A stretch of 9,907 nucleotides of DNA from Thermobaculum sp042408415 (GTDB lineage Bacteria > Chloroflexota > Chloroflexia > Thermobaculales > Thermobaculaceae): the NCBI GenBank assembly GCA_042408415.1, contig JBHORE010000049.1:1-9907 (forward strand), read 5' to 3'. The notes beneath the pieces were generated by a model. The model was not told the DNA's origin. It did not search any database and worked only from the letters and a program-made list of their open reading frames with translations. Both the position numbers and the translations under genes were made by a program. Positions 1 to 7,426 of the stretch are shown one piece after another (position 1 is the first letter of the stretch; each line of letters begins with the position of its first letter).

Positions 1-1
1 G

Positions 2-1513
2 CTCGCAGAACATGTCAAGCGAGGGATTAGAGATGCCGGAGCTGTGCCTGTAGAGGTAAACACCGTCGCTATAAGCGATGGTATCACTATGGGCACCGAA
101 GGTATGAAGGCCTCCTTGATAAGCCGTGAGGTGATTGCCGACTCCATAGAACTGGAGGGACGAGGGCATATGTTTGATGCCATAGTCATCCTTGTGGCTT
201 GCGATAAAACAATCCCAGCCGGAGCTATGGCCCTAGCGAGGTTGGATATTCCGGGTTTTCTTATTTATACAGGTACCATCTATCCAGGCAAATACAAGGG
301 TAGAGATGTGAACATCCAGGATGTTTATGAGGCCATAGGTGCGGCGGCAGCTGGCAAGATTACGGATGAAGAACTTACCGAGCTTGAAAAGGTAGCTTGC
401 CCAGGTATTGGTGCCTGTGGAGGGCAATACACTGCCAATACTATGGCTACAGTTATAGAAGCCCTGGGCATAGCCCCTGTTGGGTCTGGATCTACTCCTC
501 AACCTCATCCGGATAAGAAGAGGATTTGCTACGAAGCAGGTAAATTGGTGGTTGATCAACTCAAGAGAGGACTAAAGCCGAGCGATATACTCACCAGGCA
601 AGCTTTCCTTAACGGCATCGCTGCTGCTACCGGAACTGGAGGATCTACCAATGCAGTACTACACCTGTTGGCTATAGCGCGAGAGGCAGGAGTAGAGTTG
701 ACTATAGATGACTTCAATGAGATAAGTGAGAATACTCCAGTTATCACTGACTTGAGGCCGTCTGGTAAGTACACAGCGGTCGATGTCTATGAAGCTGGCG
801 GTATAGAGTTGATACTGAAGAGGCTTATCGAAGGCGGTAAGATAGATGGTAGTCAGCTAACACCCACGGGCAGAACCCTTGCCGAGGAAGTCGCAAACGT
901 TCAGGAGAAGAAACCTGGCCAGCAAGTTATATTGAGCCTCGATAATCCTAAGAGTCCAGTGGGCGGGCTAGTGATACTCAAGGGCAATCTCGCACCTGAA
1001 GGCGCAGTGGTAAAGATAGCTGCAAGTGGTAGGACGTATCATAAGGGCCCAGCAAGAGTATTTGACTGTGAAGAAGATGCCATGGAGGCAGTAATCAACA
1101 AGCAGATAAATCCTGGAGATGTTGTAGTGATTAGATATGAAGGACCAAAAGGTGGTCCTGGAATGCGAGAGATGCTAGGTGTCACTAGCGCGATAGTAGG
1201 TGAAGGGCTTGGAGATTCGGTAGCACTCCTTACTGATGGAAGGTTTAGTGGAGCTACTCGTGGACTGATGGTGGGACATGTTTCTCCGGAAGCGGCTGTA
1301 GGCGGACCCATAGCTGCCCTGCGAGAAGGAGATATGGTGACCATAGACCTCGATAATAAGAAGCTTGAGGTAGACCTACCTCAAGAGGTGATCACGGCTA
1401 GAATGCAGGAGTGGAAAGCACCTGCCCCTCGTTACACATCTGGTGTGTTTGCCAAGTATGCGGCGCTGGTATCTTCGGCCTCCGAGGGTGCCGTAACCAA
1501 AGCCTTTCTCTAG
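2..1513 (+). CDS. ilvD: Dihydroxy-acid dehydratase, 5' end cut off by the window edge
   Basis: IlvD dehydrates 2,3-dihydroxyisovalerate and 2,3-dihydroxy-3-methylvalerate to the 2-oxo acids that precede valine/leucine and isoleucine, using an Fe-S cluster and Mg2+ in the cytoplasm. The reading frame is open from base 2 and reads LAEHVKRGIRDAGAVPVEVN, the normal run-in of this family, so the GTG at 44 is an internal codon and not the start. About 503 codons are present; the family is usually about 555 residues, so roughly the first 50 are missing, including the first cluster cysteine. Visible family motifs are ACDK (Cys codon 200-202, cluster and Mg2+ region), GIGACGGQYTANTMA (Cys codon 416-418), TGGSTNAVLHLLAIA, GPKGGPGMREML and TDGRFSGATRGLMVGH. 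It ends in TAG and faces the minus-strand operon tail to tail, so it is transcribed separately from the other ilv/leu genes here. The identification is secure. Confidence 0.96.
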   Translation, partial: LAEHVKRGIRDAGAVPVEVNTVAISDGITMGTEGMKASLISREVIADSIELEGRGHMFDAIVILVACDKTIPAGAMALARLDIPGFLIYTGTIYPGKYKGRDVNIQDVYEAIGAAAAGKITDEELTELEKVACPGIGACGGQYTANTMATVIEALGIAPVGSGSTPQPHPDKKRICYEAGKLVVDQLKRGLKPSDILTRQAFLNGIAAATGTGGSTNAVLHLLAIAREAGVELTIDDFNEISENTPVITDLRPSGKYTAVDVYEAGGIELILKRLIEGGKIDGSQLTPTGRTLAEEVANVQEKKPGQQVILSLDNPKSPVGGLVILKGNLAPEGAVVKIAASGRTYHKGPARVFDCEEDAMEAVINKQINPGDVVVIRYEGPKGGPGMREMLGVTSAIVGEGLGDSVALLTDGRFSGATRGLMVGHVSPEAAVGGPIAALREGDMVTIDLDNKKLEVDLPQEVITARMQEWKAPAPRYTSGVFAKYAALVSSASEGAVTKAFL

Positions 1514-1525
1514 ACTCCTTACATA

Positions 1526-1557
1526 ATGAGGCAGAGGAGATATCTCCTCTGCCTCAT
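1526..1557. terminator. Perfect 32-bp palindrome between convergent ilvD and leuD, probable bidirectional terminator
   Basis: The half-site ATGAGGCAGAGGAGAT is followed directly by its exact reverse complement, with the centre between bases 1541 and 1542. As RNA it would fold from either strand into a long GC-containing stem with a minimal loop. It begins 12 bp after the ilvD stop and lies 31 bp beyond the leuD stop, the only intergenic space between these convergent genes, so it is well placed to end transcription from both sides. There is no strong T-run on either side (ATGTTTGG on +, ATTATGTAAGG on -), so it is not a textbook intrinsic terminator. It may instead block readthrough or protect RNA 3' ends. 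Confidence 0.7.
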
Positions 1558-1588
1558 GTTTGGACTAGGTTTAGTTATAAATTCAATG

Positions 1589-2182
1589 TTAGCTCAATAC
1601 AGTAACAGGCTTGAACTCGGGTCTTCTGGCTTCGTAAGCATCTATATCAGCTACATGCTGCAGAGTTAGCCCTATATCATCCAGGCCGTTGAGAAGTCTA
1701 TGTTTGACGAAGGGATCTATATTGAAGTTAGCCCTCAGGTTCCCAACCTCGACAGTCTGAGCCTCCAGGTCCACCTTACCAGTTATTCCCGGATTATCTA
1801 GGGCAAATTTTATAATCTCCCTGACCTGATCTTCAGGAAGCTCTACGCATAGTAGCCCAATTTTGGTGCAGTTGTTTCGGAATATATCCGCGAAGCTTGG
1901 AGCTATAATCACATCAAAACCCATATCTTGTAGTCCCCAGGGGGCATGCTCCCTAGATGAACCACATCCAAAGTTTGGCCCAGTAGCTAAAATCTTAGCG
2001 TTCTGGTACTCTGGTCTATTCAGAATGAAGTCAGGCTCTTTTCTCCAGTCATAGAATGTAAACGGACCAAAGCCTGTACGCTCGATTCTCTTCAGGAACT
2101 GCTTAGGCATTATTTGGTCGGTATCTATGTTAGGTCTGTCGAGAGGTGCTACTATGCCCTCTACCTTGTTGATAGCTTTCAT
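1589..2182 (-). CDS. leuD: 3-isopropylmalate dehydratase small subunit
   Basis: LeuD is the swivelling small subunit of isopropylmalate isomerase. With LeuC it converts 2-isopropylmalate to 3-isopropylmalate, and with CimA in the same operon the pair probably also isomerises citramalate. The 197-residue length is normal for bacterial LeuD. Recognisable motifs are DTDQIMPKQFLK (residues 21-32), GPNFGCGSSREHAPW (68-82), FADIFRNNCTKIGLL (97-111) and LLNGLDDIGLTL (163-174). The ATG start lies 3 bp after the leuC stop. A GGAGG at 2194-2198, inside the end of leuC and 11 nt upstream, can serve as its ribosome binding site, so translation is probably coupled to leuC, which fits a 1:1 complex. It is the last gene of the minus-strand operon and is followed by the palindrome at 1526-1557. 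Confidence 0.97.
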   Translation of the reverse strand: MKAINKVEGIVAPLDRPNIDTDQIMPKQFLKRIERTGFGPFTFYDWRKEPDFILNRPEYQNAKILATGPNFGCGSSREHAPWGLQDMGFDVIIAPSFADIFRNNCTKIGLLCVELPEDQVREIIKFALDNPGITGKVDLEAQTVEVGNLRANFNIDPFVKHRLLNGLDDIGLTLQHVADIDAYEARRPEFKPVTVLS

Positions 2183-2185
2183 CGG

Positions 2186-3595
2186 CTACTTAACCTCCCA
2201 TTCGCGCACATCAACCAGGTGGCCAGCAACAGCTGCGGCCGCAGCCATAATCGGAGACATGAGGTGGGTTCTACCGCCTGGTCCCTGCCTCCCCTCGAAG
2301 TTTCGGTTGGAGGTGGATGCACTTCTCTTGCCAGGCTCTAGTATATCTGGGTTCATACCGAGACACATAGAGCATCCAGAATCTCTCCACTCGAACCCGG
2401 CTTCTTTGAATATCTTGTCAAGCCCCTCTCTTTCAGCTTGAGCCTTGACCTGCATAGAGCCGGGGACAACCATTGCTCGTACGCCTTTGGCCACCTTGCG
2501 TCCATGAAGGATCTTAGCTGCAGCCCTTAGGTCCTCTATACGTGCATTAGTACAAGAACCTATGAAGACCGTATCTATCTTGATCTCCGTCATGGGAGTG
2601 CCAGGCTCAAGCCCCATGTATTTGAGCGCTCGCTCCATAGCTTCCCTCTCTGCGGGCGTCTTAGCTTCACTAGGATCAGGTACTCTCCCAGTGATCTTTA
2701 CTGACTGTCCTGGATTTGTACCCCACGTTACATACGGCTCAAGCTGGCTTGCATCCAGCTTCACCACTTTATCGAACTGGGCTCCCTCATCTGTAGGCAA
2801 GGATTGCCAATACTCGAGCGCCTTCTCCCATGCTTTGCCCTTAGGAGCATGGGGTCTCCCTTCGATGTATTTGAAGGTAGTATCATCAGGCGCTATCATC
2901 CCAGCTCTTGCACCAGCCTCTATGGACATGTTGCATATGGTCATTCTCTGTTCCATCGAGAGTGAGCGAATGGTATCGCCTCTATACTCGATTATGTGAC
3001 CATTGCCACCATCTACGCCAATTTTCTCGATGATGCCAAGGATAATATCCTTAGCGGTAACGCCTATAGGCAGCTCTCCGTTTACTTCTATTGCCATCAT
3101 CTTGGGTTTTCGCTGCCAGAGACATTGTGTGGCCAGTACGTGTTCAACTTCACTGGTCCCGATTCCAAAAGCTAGTGCGCCGAAAGCTCCGTGTGTGGAA
3201 GTGTGGCTATCTCCACAAACTATAGTCATTCCAGGCTGTGTCAGTCCTTGTTCAGGTCCTATGACATGGACTATGCCTTGCCTGGGGTCTCCCATCCCAA
3301 ATAACCTGATTCCAAAATCTGCACAGTTTTTCTTCAGAGCCTCTACCTGAGCTCTAGAAATAGGGTCTGTTATTCCAAACTGCAGACCGGTTGTGGGCAC
3401 GTTATGGTCCATCGTAGCCAGAGTTAGATCCGGTCTACGGACTTTACGCCCCGCGAGCCTTAACCCTTCGAATGCTTGAGGAGATGTAACTTCATGCACG
3501 AGATGCAGATCAATATAAAGCAGGTCGGGTTCTCCTGGTGATCTACGTACTACGTGATCTTCCCAAACCTTCTCTGCAAGTGTCCTTGGTGCCAT
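2186..3595 (-). CDS. leuC: 3-isopropylmalate dehydratase large subunit
   Basis: LeuC is the aconitase-family catalytic subunit that carries the [4Fe-4S] cluster of isopropylmalate isomerase. The frame is open much further upstream, but the ATG at 3595 gives MAPRTLAEKVWEDHVV, the normal LeuC N-terminus, and has GGGGGA 4 nt ahead. The product is then 469 residues, the usual length. Visible are CGDSHTSTHGAFGALAFGIG (127-146), the first cluster cysteine in IGSCTNAR (C348), the pair in SGCSMCLGMNPD (C408 and C411), and TSNRNFEGRQG (428-438). The gene begins 31 bp after the cimA stop and is separated from leuD by 3 bp. With LeuD it should act on both the leucine intermediate made by LeuA and the citramalate made by CimA, since no second LeuCD pair is present in the window. 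Confidence 0.97.
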   Translation of the reverse strand: MAPRTLAEKVWEDHVVRRSPGEPDLLYIDLHLVHEVTSPQAFEGLRLAGRKVRRPDLTLATMDHNVPTTGLQFGITDPISRAQVEALKKNCADFGIRLFGMGDPRQGIVHVIGPEQGLTQPGMTIVCGDSHTSTHGAFGALAFGIGTSEVEHVLATQCLWQRKPKMMAIEVNGELPIGVTAKDIILGIIEKIGVDGGNGHIIEYRGDTIRSLSMEQRMTICNMSIEAGARAGMIAPDDTTFKYIEGRPHAPKGKAWEKALEYWQSLPTDEGAQFDKVVKLDASQLEPYVTWGTNPGQSVKITGRVPDPSEAKTPAEREAMERALKYMGLEPGTPMTEIKIDTVFIGSCTNARIEDLRAAAKILHGRKVAKGVRAMVVPGSMQVKAQAEREGLDKIFKEAGFEWRDSGCSMCLGMNPDILEPGKRSASTSNRNFEGRQGPGGRTHLMSPIMAAAAAVAGHLVDVREWEVK

Positions 3596-3613
3596 AGCGT
3601 CCCCCGATTCCAG

Positions 3614-3633
3614 AAGATAATTTTGCTTATCTT
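3614..3633 (-). other. Small AT-rich hairpin spanning the cimA stop codon
   Basis: On the minus strand AAGATAA GCAAAA TTATCTT forms a perfect 7-bp inverted repeat with a 6-nt loop. It includes the cimA TAA stop and ends 18 nt before the leuC start. The stem is AT-rich and there is no T-run, so it is a weak structure at best. It could slightly affect RNA processing or leuC translation, but a chance repeat cannot be excluded. Confidence 0.3.
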
Positions 3634-5225
3634 GGCCTACGCTTGCTGATTGATCGGAGTGGATACTCCAAGCTATCAGCAAGCGCCAACCAGCTAGCCT
3701 CAATAATGTTGGTTGAAGAACCGACAGTATTCCAAGTGCTCTTACCGTCGGTGGACTGGATCCATACACGTACTGTAGCAGCAGTTCCAGATTCGTTATC
3801 CAGTACTCGTACCTTGTAATCCGTAAGGTGTACTGGATCAAGTTCTGGATAGAATGGCGCAAGTGCCTTACGCATAGCCCTGTCCAAGGCATTTACGGGA
3901 CCGTCCCCATCTGCTGCTGTGTGCATGACTTCGCTACCTACCTTGATCTTCACAGTGGCCTCGGACAAAAACTCGCCGCCGTTACGACTCTCAGATACGA
4001 CCATGAAATCCAGTAGCCTAAATGGTGGTTCATAATCTGGTCGTGCTCGAAGAACCAGCAGCTCGAATGAGGCTTCAGCATCCTCAAACTGAAACCCCTC
4101 TTTTTCAAGCCTCTTTACCTCTTCGAGCACCTGTCTTACCTGTTCCGAGGAGGTGTGTGCCTCCAGTCCGAACTGAGCCATCTTCATAAGTACGTTGGAT
4201 CTACCGCCCAGCTCGGATATAGTTACTCGCCTGGTGTTTCCGACTAGCTCAGGTGGTAGGTGTTCGTAAGTTTCAGCCGATTTGGCTACAGCGTTGACAT
4301 GCAGCCCAGCTTTATGTGTAAAGGCTTTTGCCCCGACATAGGGTAGTCTTTCATCATGAGCCATGTTGGCTACTTCAGCAAAGTACCTCGAGACAGATGT
4401 AAGCTCCTTTACCTTTTCTCGGCCAATAGTGTGATAACCATATTTCAGCTCCAAGTTAGCTATAACAGAGCAGAGATTAGCGTTGCCTATACGCTCACCA
4501 TAACCATTTATGGTTCCCTGGACCTGAGTAGCGCCTTTTTGTACGGCTATCAAAGTGTTGGCTACTGCCAATTCAGAGTCGTTGTGTGTGTGTATGCCGA
4601 CGTCAAATGGCCTTGTCGCTGCTATTGCTCTTGTCTCTTCTACGACCTTCTCAACGGCCTGTGCTATCTCCTCGGGCATTCTACCCCCGTTGGTATCACA
4701 TAGCACTACGGCATCTGCCCCAGCCTCTATCGCTGCATGTATGCATCGCATAGCATAGTCGGGATTATTTTTGTATCCGTCAAAGAAGTGCTCTGCATCA
4801 AAGAACACCTCCTTGCCGTAGGACTTACAGAATGCTACGGAATCTTTGATCATAGCCAGGTTCTCTTCTAATGAGCAACCTAGCACTACATGCACCTGCA
4901 TGTCCCAACTCTTGCCTACCAGAGTTATAACCTGGGTGCCAGCCTCGAGCAGCATCCTCAGATTCAGGTCTTCCTCAACAGATGCATATGCTCTTCGCGT
5001 TGAGCCGAAAGCTGCCAACTTAGCATTCTTGAGAGGAATGTTCTTCATCCTCTCAAAGTACTCGGCGTCCTTAGGATTGGAGCCTGGCCAGCCACCCTCA
5101 ATGTAATGAACTCCAAGCTCGTCAAGACGCCTTGTCAACTTCAACTTGTCCTCGACGGAGAAGGAAATCCCCTCCATTTGGGAGCCATCTCTTAGAGTAG
5201 TGTCGTAGATCTTTATCTGTCTCAA
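3627..5225 (-). CDS. cimA: (R)-citramalate synthase
   Basis: CimA condenses pyruvate with acetyl-CoA to (R)-citramalate, the first step of a threonine-independent route to 2-oxobutyrate and isoleucine. The 532-residue protein is a DRE-TIM metallolyase: an N-terminal TIM barrel with DTTLRDGSQMEG (8-19), GGWPGSNPKD (44-53), the metal-binding HTHND (212-216) and NGYGERIGNANL (240-251). A linker region near 280-400 follows, then a C-terminal LeuA-type regulatory domain from about 405 to 520 (ADGDGPVNALDRAMRKAL at 438-455, TDYKVRV at 468-474). Start sequence, length and the GGWPGSN segment match the long Geobacter-type CimA group rather than LeuA; substrate preference is inferred from family likeness. 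It starts with TTG, supported by AAGGAG at 5234-5239, 8 nt upstream, 23 bp after the leuB stop. The retained regulatory domain suggests feedback control, in this family by isoleucine. Confidence 0.92.
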   Translation of the reverse strand: MRQIKIYDTTLRDGSQMEGISFSVEDKLKLTRRLDELGVHYIEGGWPGSNPKDAEYFERMKNIPLKNAKLAAFGSTRRAYASVEEDLNLRMLLEAGTQVITLVGKSWDMQVHVVLGCSLEENLAMIKDSVAFCKSYGKEVFFDAEHFFDGYKNNPDYAMRCIHAAIEAGADAVVLCDTNGGRMPEEIAQAVEKVVEETRAIAATRPFDVGIHTHNDSELAVANTLIAVQKGATQVQGTINGYGERIGNANLCSVIANLELKYGYHTIGREKVKELTSVSRYFAEVANMAHDERLPYVGAKAFTHKAGLHVNAVAKSAETYEHLPPELVGNTRRVTISELGGRSNVLMKMAQFGLEAHTSSEQVRQVLEEVKRLEKEGFQFEDAEASFELLVLRARPDYEPPFRLLDFMVVSESRNGGEFLSEATVKIKVGSEVMHTAADGDGPVNALDRAMRKALAPFYPELDPVHLTDYKVRVLDNESGTAATVRVWIQSTDGKSTWNTVGSSTNIIEASWLALADSLEYPLRSISKRRPR

Positions 5226-5233
5226 TTCTGGAT

Positions 5234-5239
5234 CTCCTT
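5234..5239 (-). promoter_or_regulatory. Ribosome binding site deciding the TTG start of cimA
   Basis: AAGGAG lies 8 nt upstream of the TTG at 5225 on the minus strand. No in-frame ATG occurs nearby upstream, and the next residues (RQIKIYDTTLRDG) are where this family begins, so TTG is the best start. Confidence 0.75.
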
Positions 5240-5248
5240 CAAAGAGGC

Positions 5249-6370
5249 TTATACTCCTGTAGTAGACTTGGAGTTCTCGTAGATGTAGTTGATTATTACG
5301 TCGGTCATCTCTCGGGTTGAGAGTGCTTTGCCATCACGTACGATGTCTGCTGTTGCCTTGCCTTCTGACAAGGCCTTGGCCACAGCCTGTTCTATAGATG
5401 AGGCCTCGGTTTCAAGACCAAACGAGTATCTGAGCATTAGGGCAGCGCTAAGAATGGTAGCTGTCGGATTGGCTATGCCTTTCCCAGCTATGTCTGGGGC
5501 AGAGCCGTGAATAGGTTCGTAGAGCCCAGGGCGTACGCCATTTTCCTTGACTCGTGCCCCCAAGCTTGCAGATGGCAGCAGTCCTATAGAGCCGGTAAGC
5601 ATTGCAGCCTCATCCGTAAGGATGTCACCGAACATATTCTCGGTTACTATTACATCGAAGCTCTTAGGGGCGCGCATTATATGCATAGTCATCGCATCTA
5701 CTAGTATGTGCTCCATCTCTATCTCTGGGTATTCCTGGGCTACCTCAGCAGCTACTTCTCGCCACAGCCTGGAACTGGACAGTACGTTTGCTTTGTCGAC
5801 GCTGGTCACCTTCTTGCGCCTAGTCATGGCTATGTCACACGCCGTACGTACGACGCGTCGTATTTCCTCTTCGCTGTAGTAGAGGGTATCCACAGCATGT
5901 CTCTGGCCGTTTTCCTCCCATCTTTTGGATGGCTGGCCAAAGTATATGCCGCCAGTCAGCTCTCTGACGACGATTAAGTCTGCTCCCTTTACCAACTCGG
6001 GCTTGAGTGGAGAAGCATCGAGCATAGAGTCAGTAACTTTTACTGGGCGCAGGTTGGCGAATAGTTCCAAGCCTTTTCTAAGCCAGAGTAATGCCTGCTC
6101 GGGCCTAACCTCTGCTTTAGGGTTATCCCACTTAGGACCCCCGTTTGCCCCAAACAATACTGCATCGGCCTGCTTGCACTTCTCTAGATCTTCGTCTCTT
6201 AGCGGTGTGCCGTACGCATCTATGGCTGCACCACCTACGAGCATCTCCTCAAACTGGAAACTGTGCCCATATATATCAGCTATGGCCTGGAGAACCCTGA
6301 CAGCTTCGGGCACAACTTCTTGTCCTATTCCGTCCCCTGGTAGAACTGCTATGTTATAAGCTGCGCTCAA
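5249..6370 (-). CDS. leuB: 3-isopropylmalate dehydrogenase
   Basis: LeuB oxidises and decarboxylates 3-isopropylmalate with NAD+, giving 2-oxoisocaproate. In a citramalate pathway the same enzyme is expected to convert erythro-3-methylmalate to 2-oxobutyrate. The 373-residue length is normal. Motifs seen are LPGDGIGQEVVPEA (10-23), LRKGLELFANLRPV (97-110), RELTGGIYFGQP (136-147), the catalytic Lys in VDKANVL (K193), the metal-binding segment TENMFGDILTDEAAML (243-258) and the NAD site EPIHGSAPDIAGKGIANP (285-302). It starts with TTG at 6370, with GGAG 7 nt upstream; an ATG shortly upstream is out of frame and terminates after seven codons. It follows ilvE by 62 bp and precedes cimA by 23 bp. 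One LeuB shared by LeuA and CimA fits the operon's combined leucine and isoleucine role. Confidence 0.97.
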   Translation of the reverse strand: MSAAYNIAVLPGDGIGQEVVPEAVRVLQAIADIYGHSFQFEEMLVGGAAIDAYGTPLRDEDLEKCKQADAVLFGANGGPKWDNPKAEVRPEQALLWLRKGLELFANLRPVKVTDSMLDASPLKPELVKGADLIVVRELTGGIYFGQPSKRWEENGQRHAVDTLYYSEEEIRRVVRTACDIAMTRRKKVTSVDKANVLSSSRLWREVAAEVAQEYPEIEMEHILVDAMTMHIMRAPKSFDVIVTENMFGDILTDEAAMLTGSIGLLPSASLGARVKENGVRPGLYEPIHGSAPDIAGKGIANPTATILSAALMLRYSFGLETEASSIEQAVAKALSEGKATADIVRDGKALSTREMTDVIINYIYENSKSTTGV

Positions 6371-6432
6371 CTCTCAACTCCGATTTGCATTTATGTTTTG
6401 ATCTAGATTAGCAAATAGGGAAGGCGTAAGTT
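6371..6432 (-). other. 62-bp AT-rich spacer between ilvE and leuB
   Basis: This is the longest gap in the operon apart from that holding the small ORF. It is AT-rich. It contains a GGAG (6378-6381) serving the leuB TTG start and a 6-bp inverted repeat, ATTTGC (6383-6388) and GCAAAT (6411-6416), with 22 nt between the arms. I see no convincing -35/-10 pair and no terminator. Confidence 0.45.
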
Positions 6433-7401
6433 TTAGTAAACTGGTGTGACCCAGTGCATATATTTACTATTGTCTCCCCGGGCAGCGGCAAAGTAACGTT
6501 TTTGAATCTCCAAGGTGAATTTCCCTGGAGTGCCATTACCTATAGCTCTGTCATCTATACGTGTAACAGGCGATACCTGTACCCCCGTGCCGCAGAAGAA
6601 GACTTCGTCTGCCTGATAAAGTTCTGACCGGTCAATCGGCCTCTCGATCACTTTCAGTCCCAGGTCTTCTTCTGCGCTGACCAGCTCGATAATGGCGGCA
6701 CGCGTTATGCCTTCCAGTATGTCTTCGGTGACTGCAGGGGTTATAAGCTCCTTGCCTCTAATGATAAAGAGGTTGCAAGAGCTACCTTCGGATACGTTAC
6801 CATCTTTAGTAAGGAATATGGCTTCATCGAAGCCGGCTTGCAGGGCATCATCCACGGCCAGAGCGCTGTTTACATAAGCGCCGCATATCTTGCCTCTAGC
6901 TGGTATGGCATTGTCGTTTATTCTCTGCCACGAAGAGATACTGACGTTTAGCCCGGAAGATATATCTACGTAGTTTCCCATCGGGAAGGTGTATATGGTT
7001 ACCTCGTCCTCTAGCCCACTCAACATCAGCTTGATAGTTGGTGTGGCCTTAAAGGCTAGAGGTCGAATGTATACATCCTGTTTGTACTGGTTCTTACGTA
7101 GAACTTCCAGGGTGATATTGCAAAGGTCTTCCACTGTTTGGCTTAGCTTTATTTTGATAAGGCTGCAGTTACGGAGGAACCTTTGGTAGTGTTCCCTCAT
7201 CTTAAGCACATACATCTGTTGCTGATTGTCATTCCAGTAGGCTCTTATACCCTCAAAGCACGCTGTACCATAGTTTAAAGCATGAGTGGCTACACTTACC
7301 TTGGCGTCAGCCAAAGGTATGATCTCTCCCTTGAAGTAACACCAGTTGGCTTCAAGGTCGGTAGGTATTGGTTTGGGTTTTTGTTCTGCTTTGACCGTCA
7401 A
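6433..7401 (-). CDS. ilvE: Branched-chain amino acid aminotransferase
   Basis: IlvE is a PLP-dependent fold-type IV aminotransferase that transfers an amino group from glutamate to the 2-oxo acids of valine, leucine and isoleucine, the last step of all three pathways. The 322-residue protein has HALNYGTACFEGIRAY (40-55), the catalytic PLP lysine in RGKICGAYVNSALA (K171), the PLP-binding glutamate in GNVSEGSSCNLF (E205) and GTGVQVSPVTRIDDR (271-285), the usual order for BCATs. About 18 residues, Lys/Pro-rich in part, precede the first conserved strand (WCYFKGEIIPL). The start is TTG at 7401 with GGAGGA 7 nt upstream; this site is the best initiation signal and lies 25 bp after the leuA stop. 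D-amino-acid transaminase or aminodeoxychorismate lyase belong to the same fold, but the EGIRAYW segment and operon position favour IlvE strongly. Confidence 0.95.
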   Translation of the reverse strand: MTVKAEQKPKPIPTDLEANWCYFKGEIIPLADAKVSVATHALNYGTACFEGIRAYWNDNQQQMYVLKMREHYQRFLRNCSLIKIKLSQTVEDLCNITLEVLRKNQYKQDVYIRPLAFKATPTIKLMLSGLEDEVTIYTFPMGNYVDISSGLNVSISSWQRINDNAIPARGKICGAYVNSALAVDDALQAGFDEAIFLTKDGNVSEGSSCNLFIIRGKELITPAVTEDILEGITRAAIIELVSAEEDLGLKVIERPIDRSELYQADEVFFCGTGVQVSPVTRIDDRAIGNGTPGKFTLEIQKRYFAAARGDNSKYMHWVTPVY

Positions 7402-7408
7402 CTCTTTG

Positions 7409-7420
7409 TCCTCCAGGAGG
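7409..7420 (-). promoter_or_regulatory. ilvE ribosome binding site inside a CCTCC/GGAGG mini-palindrome
   Basis: On the minus strand the leuA-ilvE gap reads CCTCCTGGAGGACAAAGAG before the TTG start of ilvE. GGAGGA (7409-7414) is the ribosome binding site. The CCTCC directly before it is complementary, so a 4-bp stem with a CTG triloop could cover part of the site. The effect, if any, would be modest. Confidence 0.55.
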
Positions 7421-7426
7421 TCAGAC

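Noticed and set aside
44..1513. GTG at 44 as the true start of ilvD
   Set aside because: The frame is open to the window edge and the residues before it match the conserved IlvD N-terminal region, so the gene is cut by the window and not started here.
3596..3892. A 99-codon in-frame upstream extension of leuC overlapping the end of cimA
   Set aside because: The known LeuC N-terminus begins at the ATG at 3595, with a good ribosome binding site. The upstream part has no LeuC likeness and overlaps well-supported cimA coding sequence on the same strand in another frame.
5925..6359. A 144-codon + strand open frame opposite leuB
   Set aside because: It is fully antisense to conserved leuB codons. 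It resembles nothing I recognise and fits a codon-bias shadow.
6371..6432. An internal promoter before leuB
   Set aside because: The gap is AT-rich, but I could not find a -35 and -10 pair with suitable spacing.
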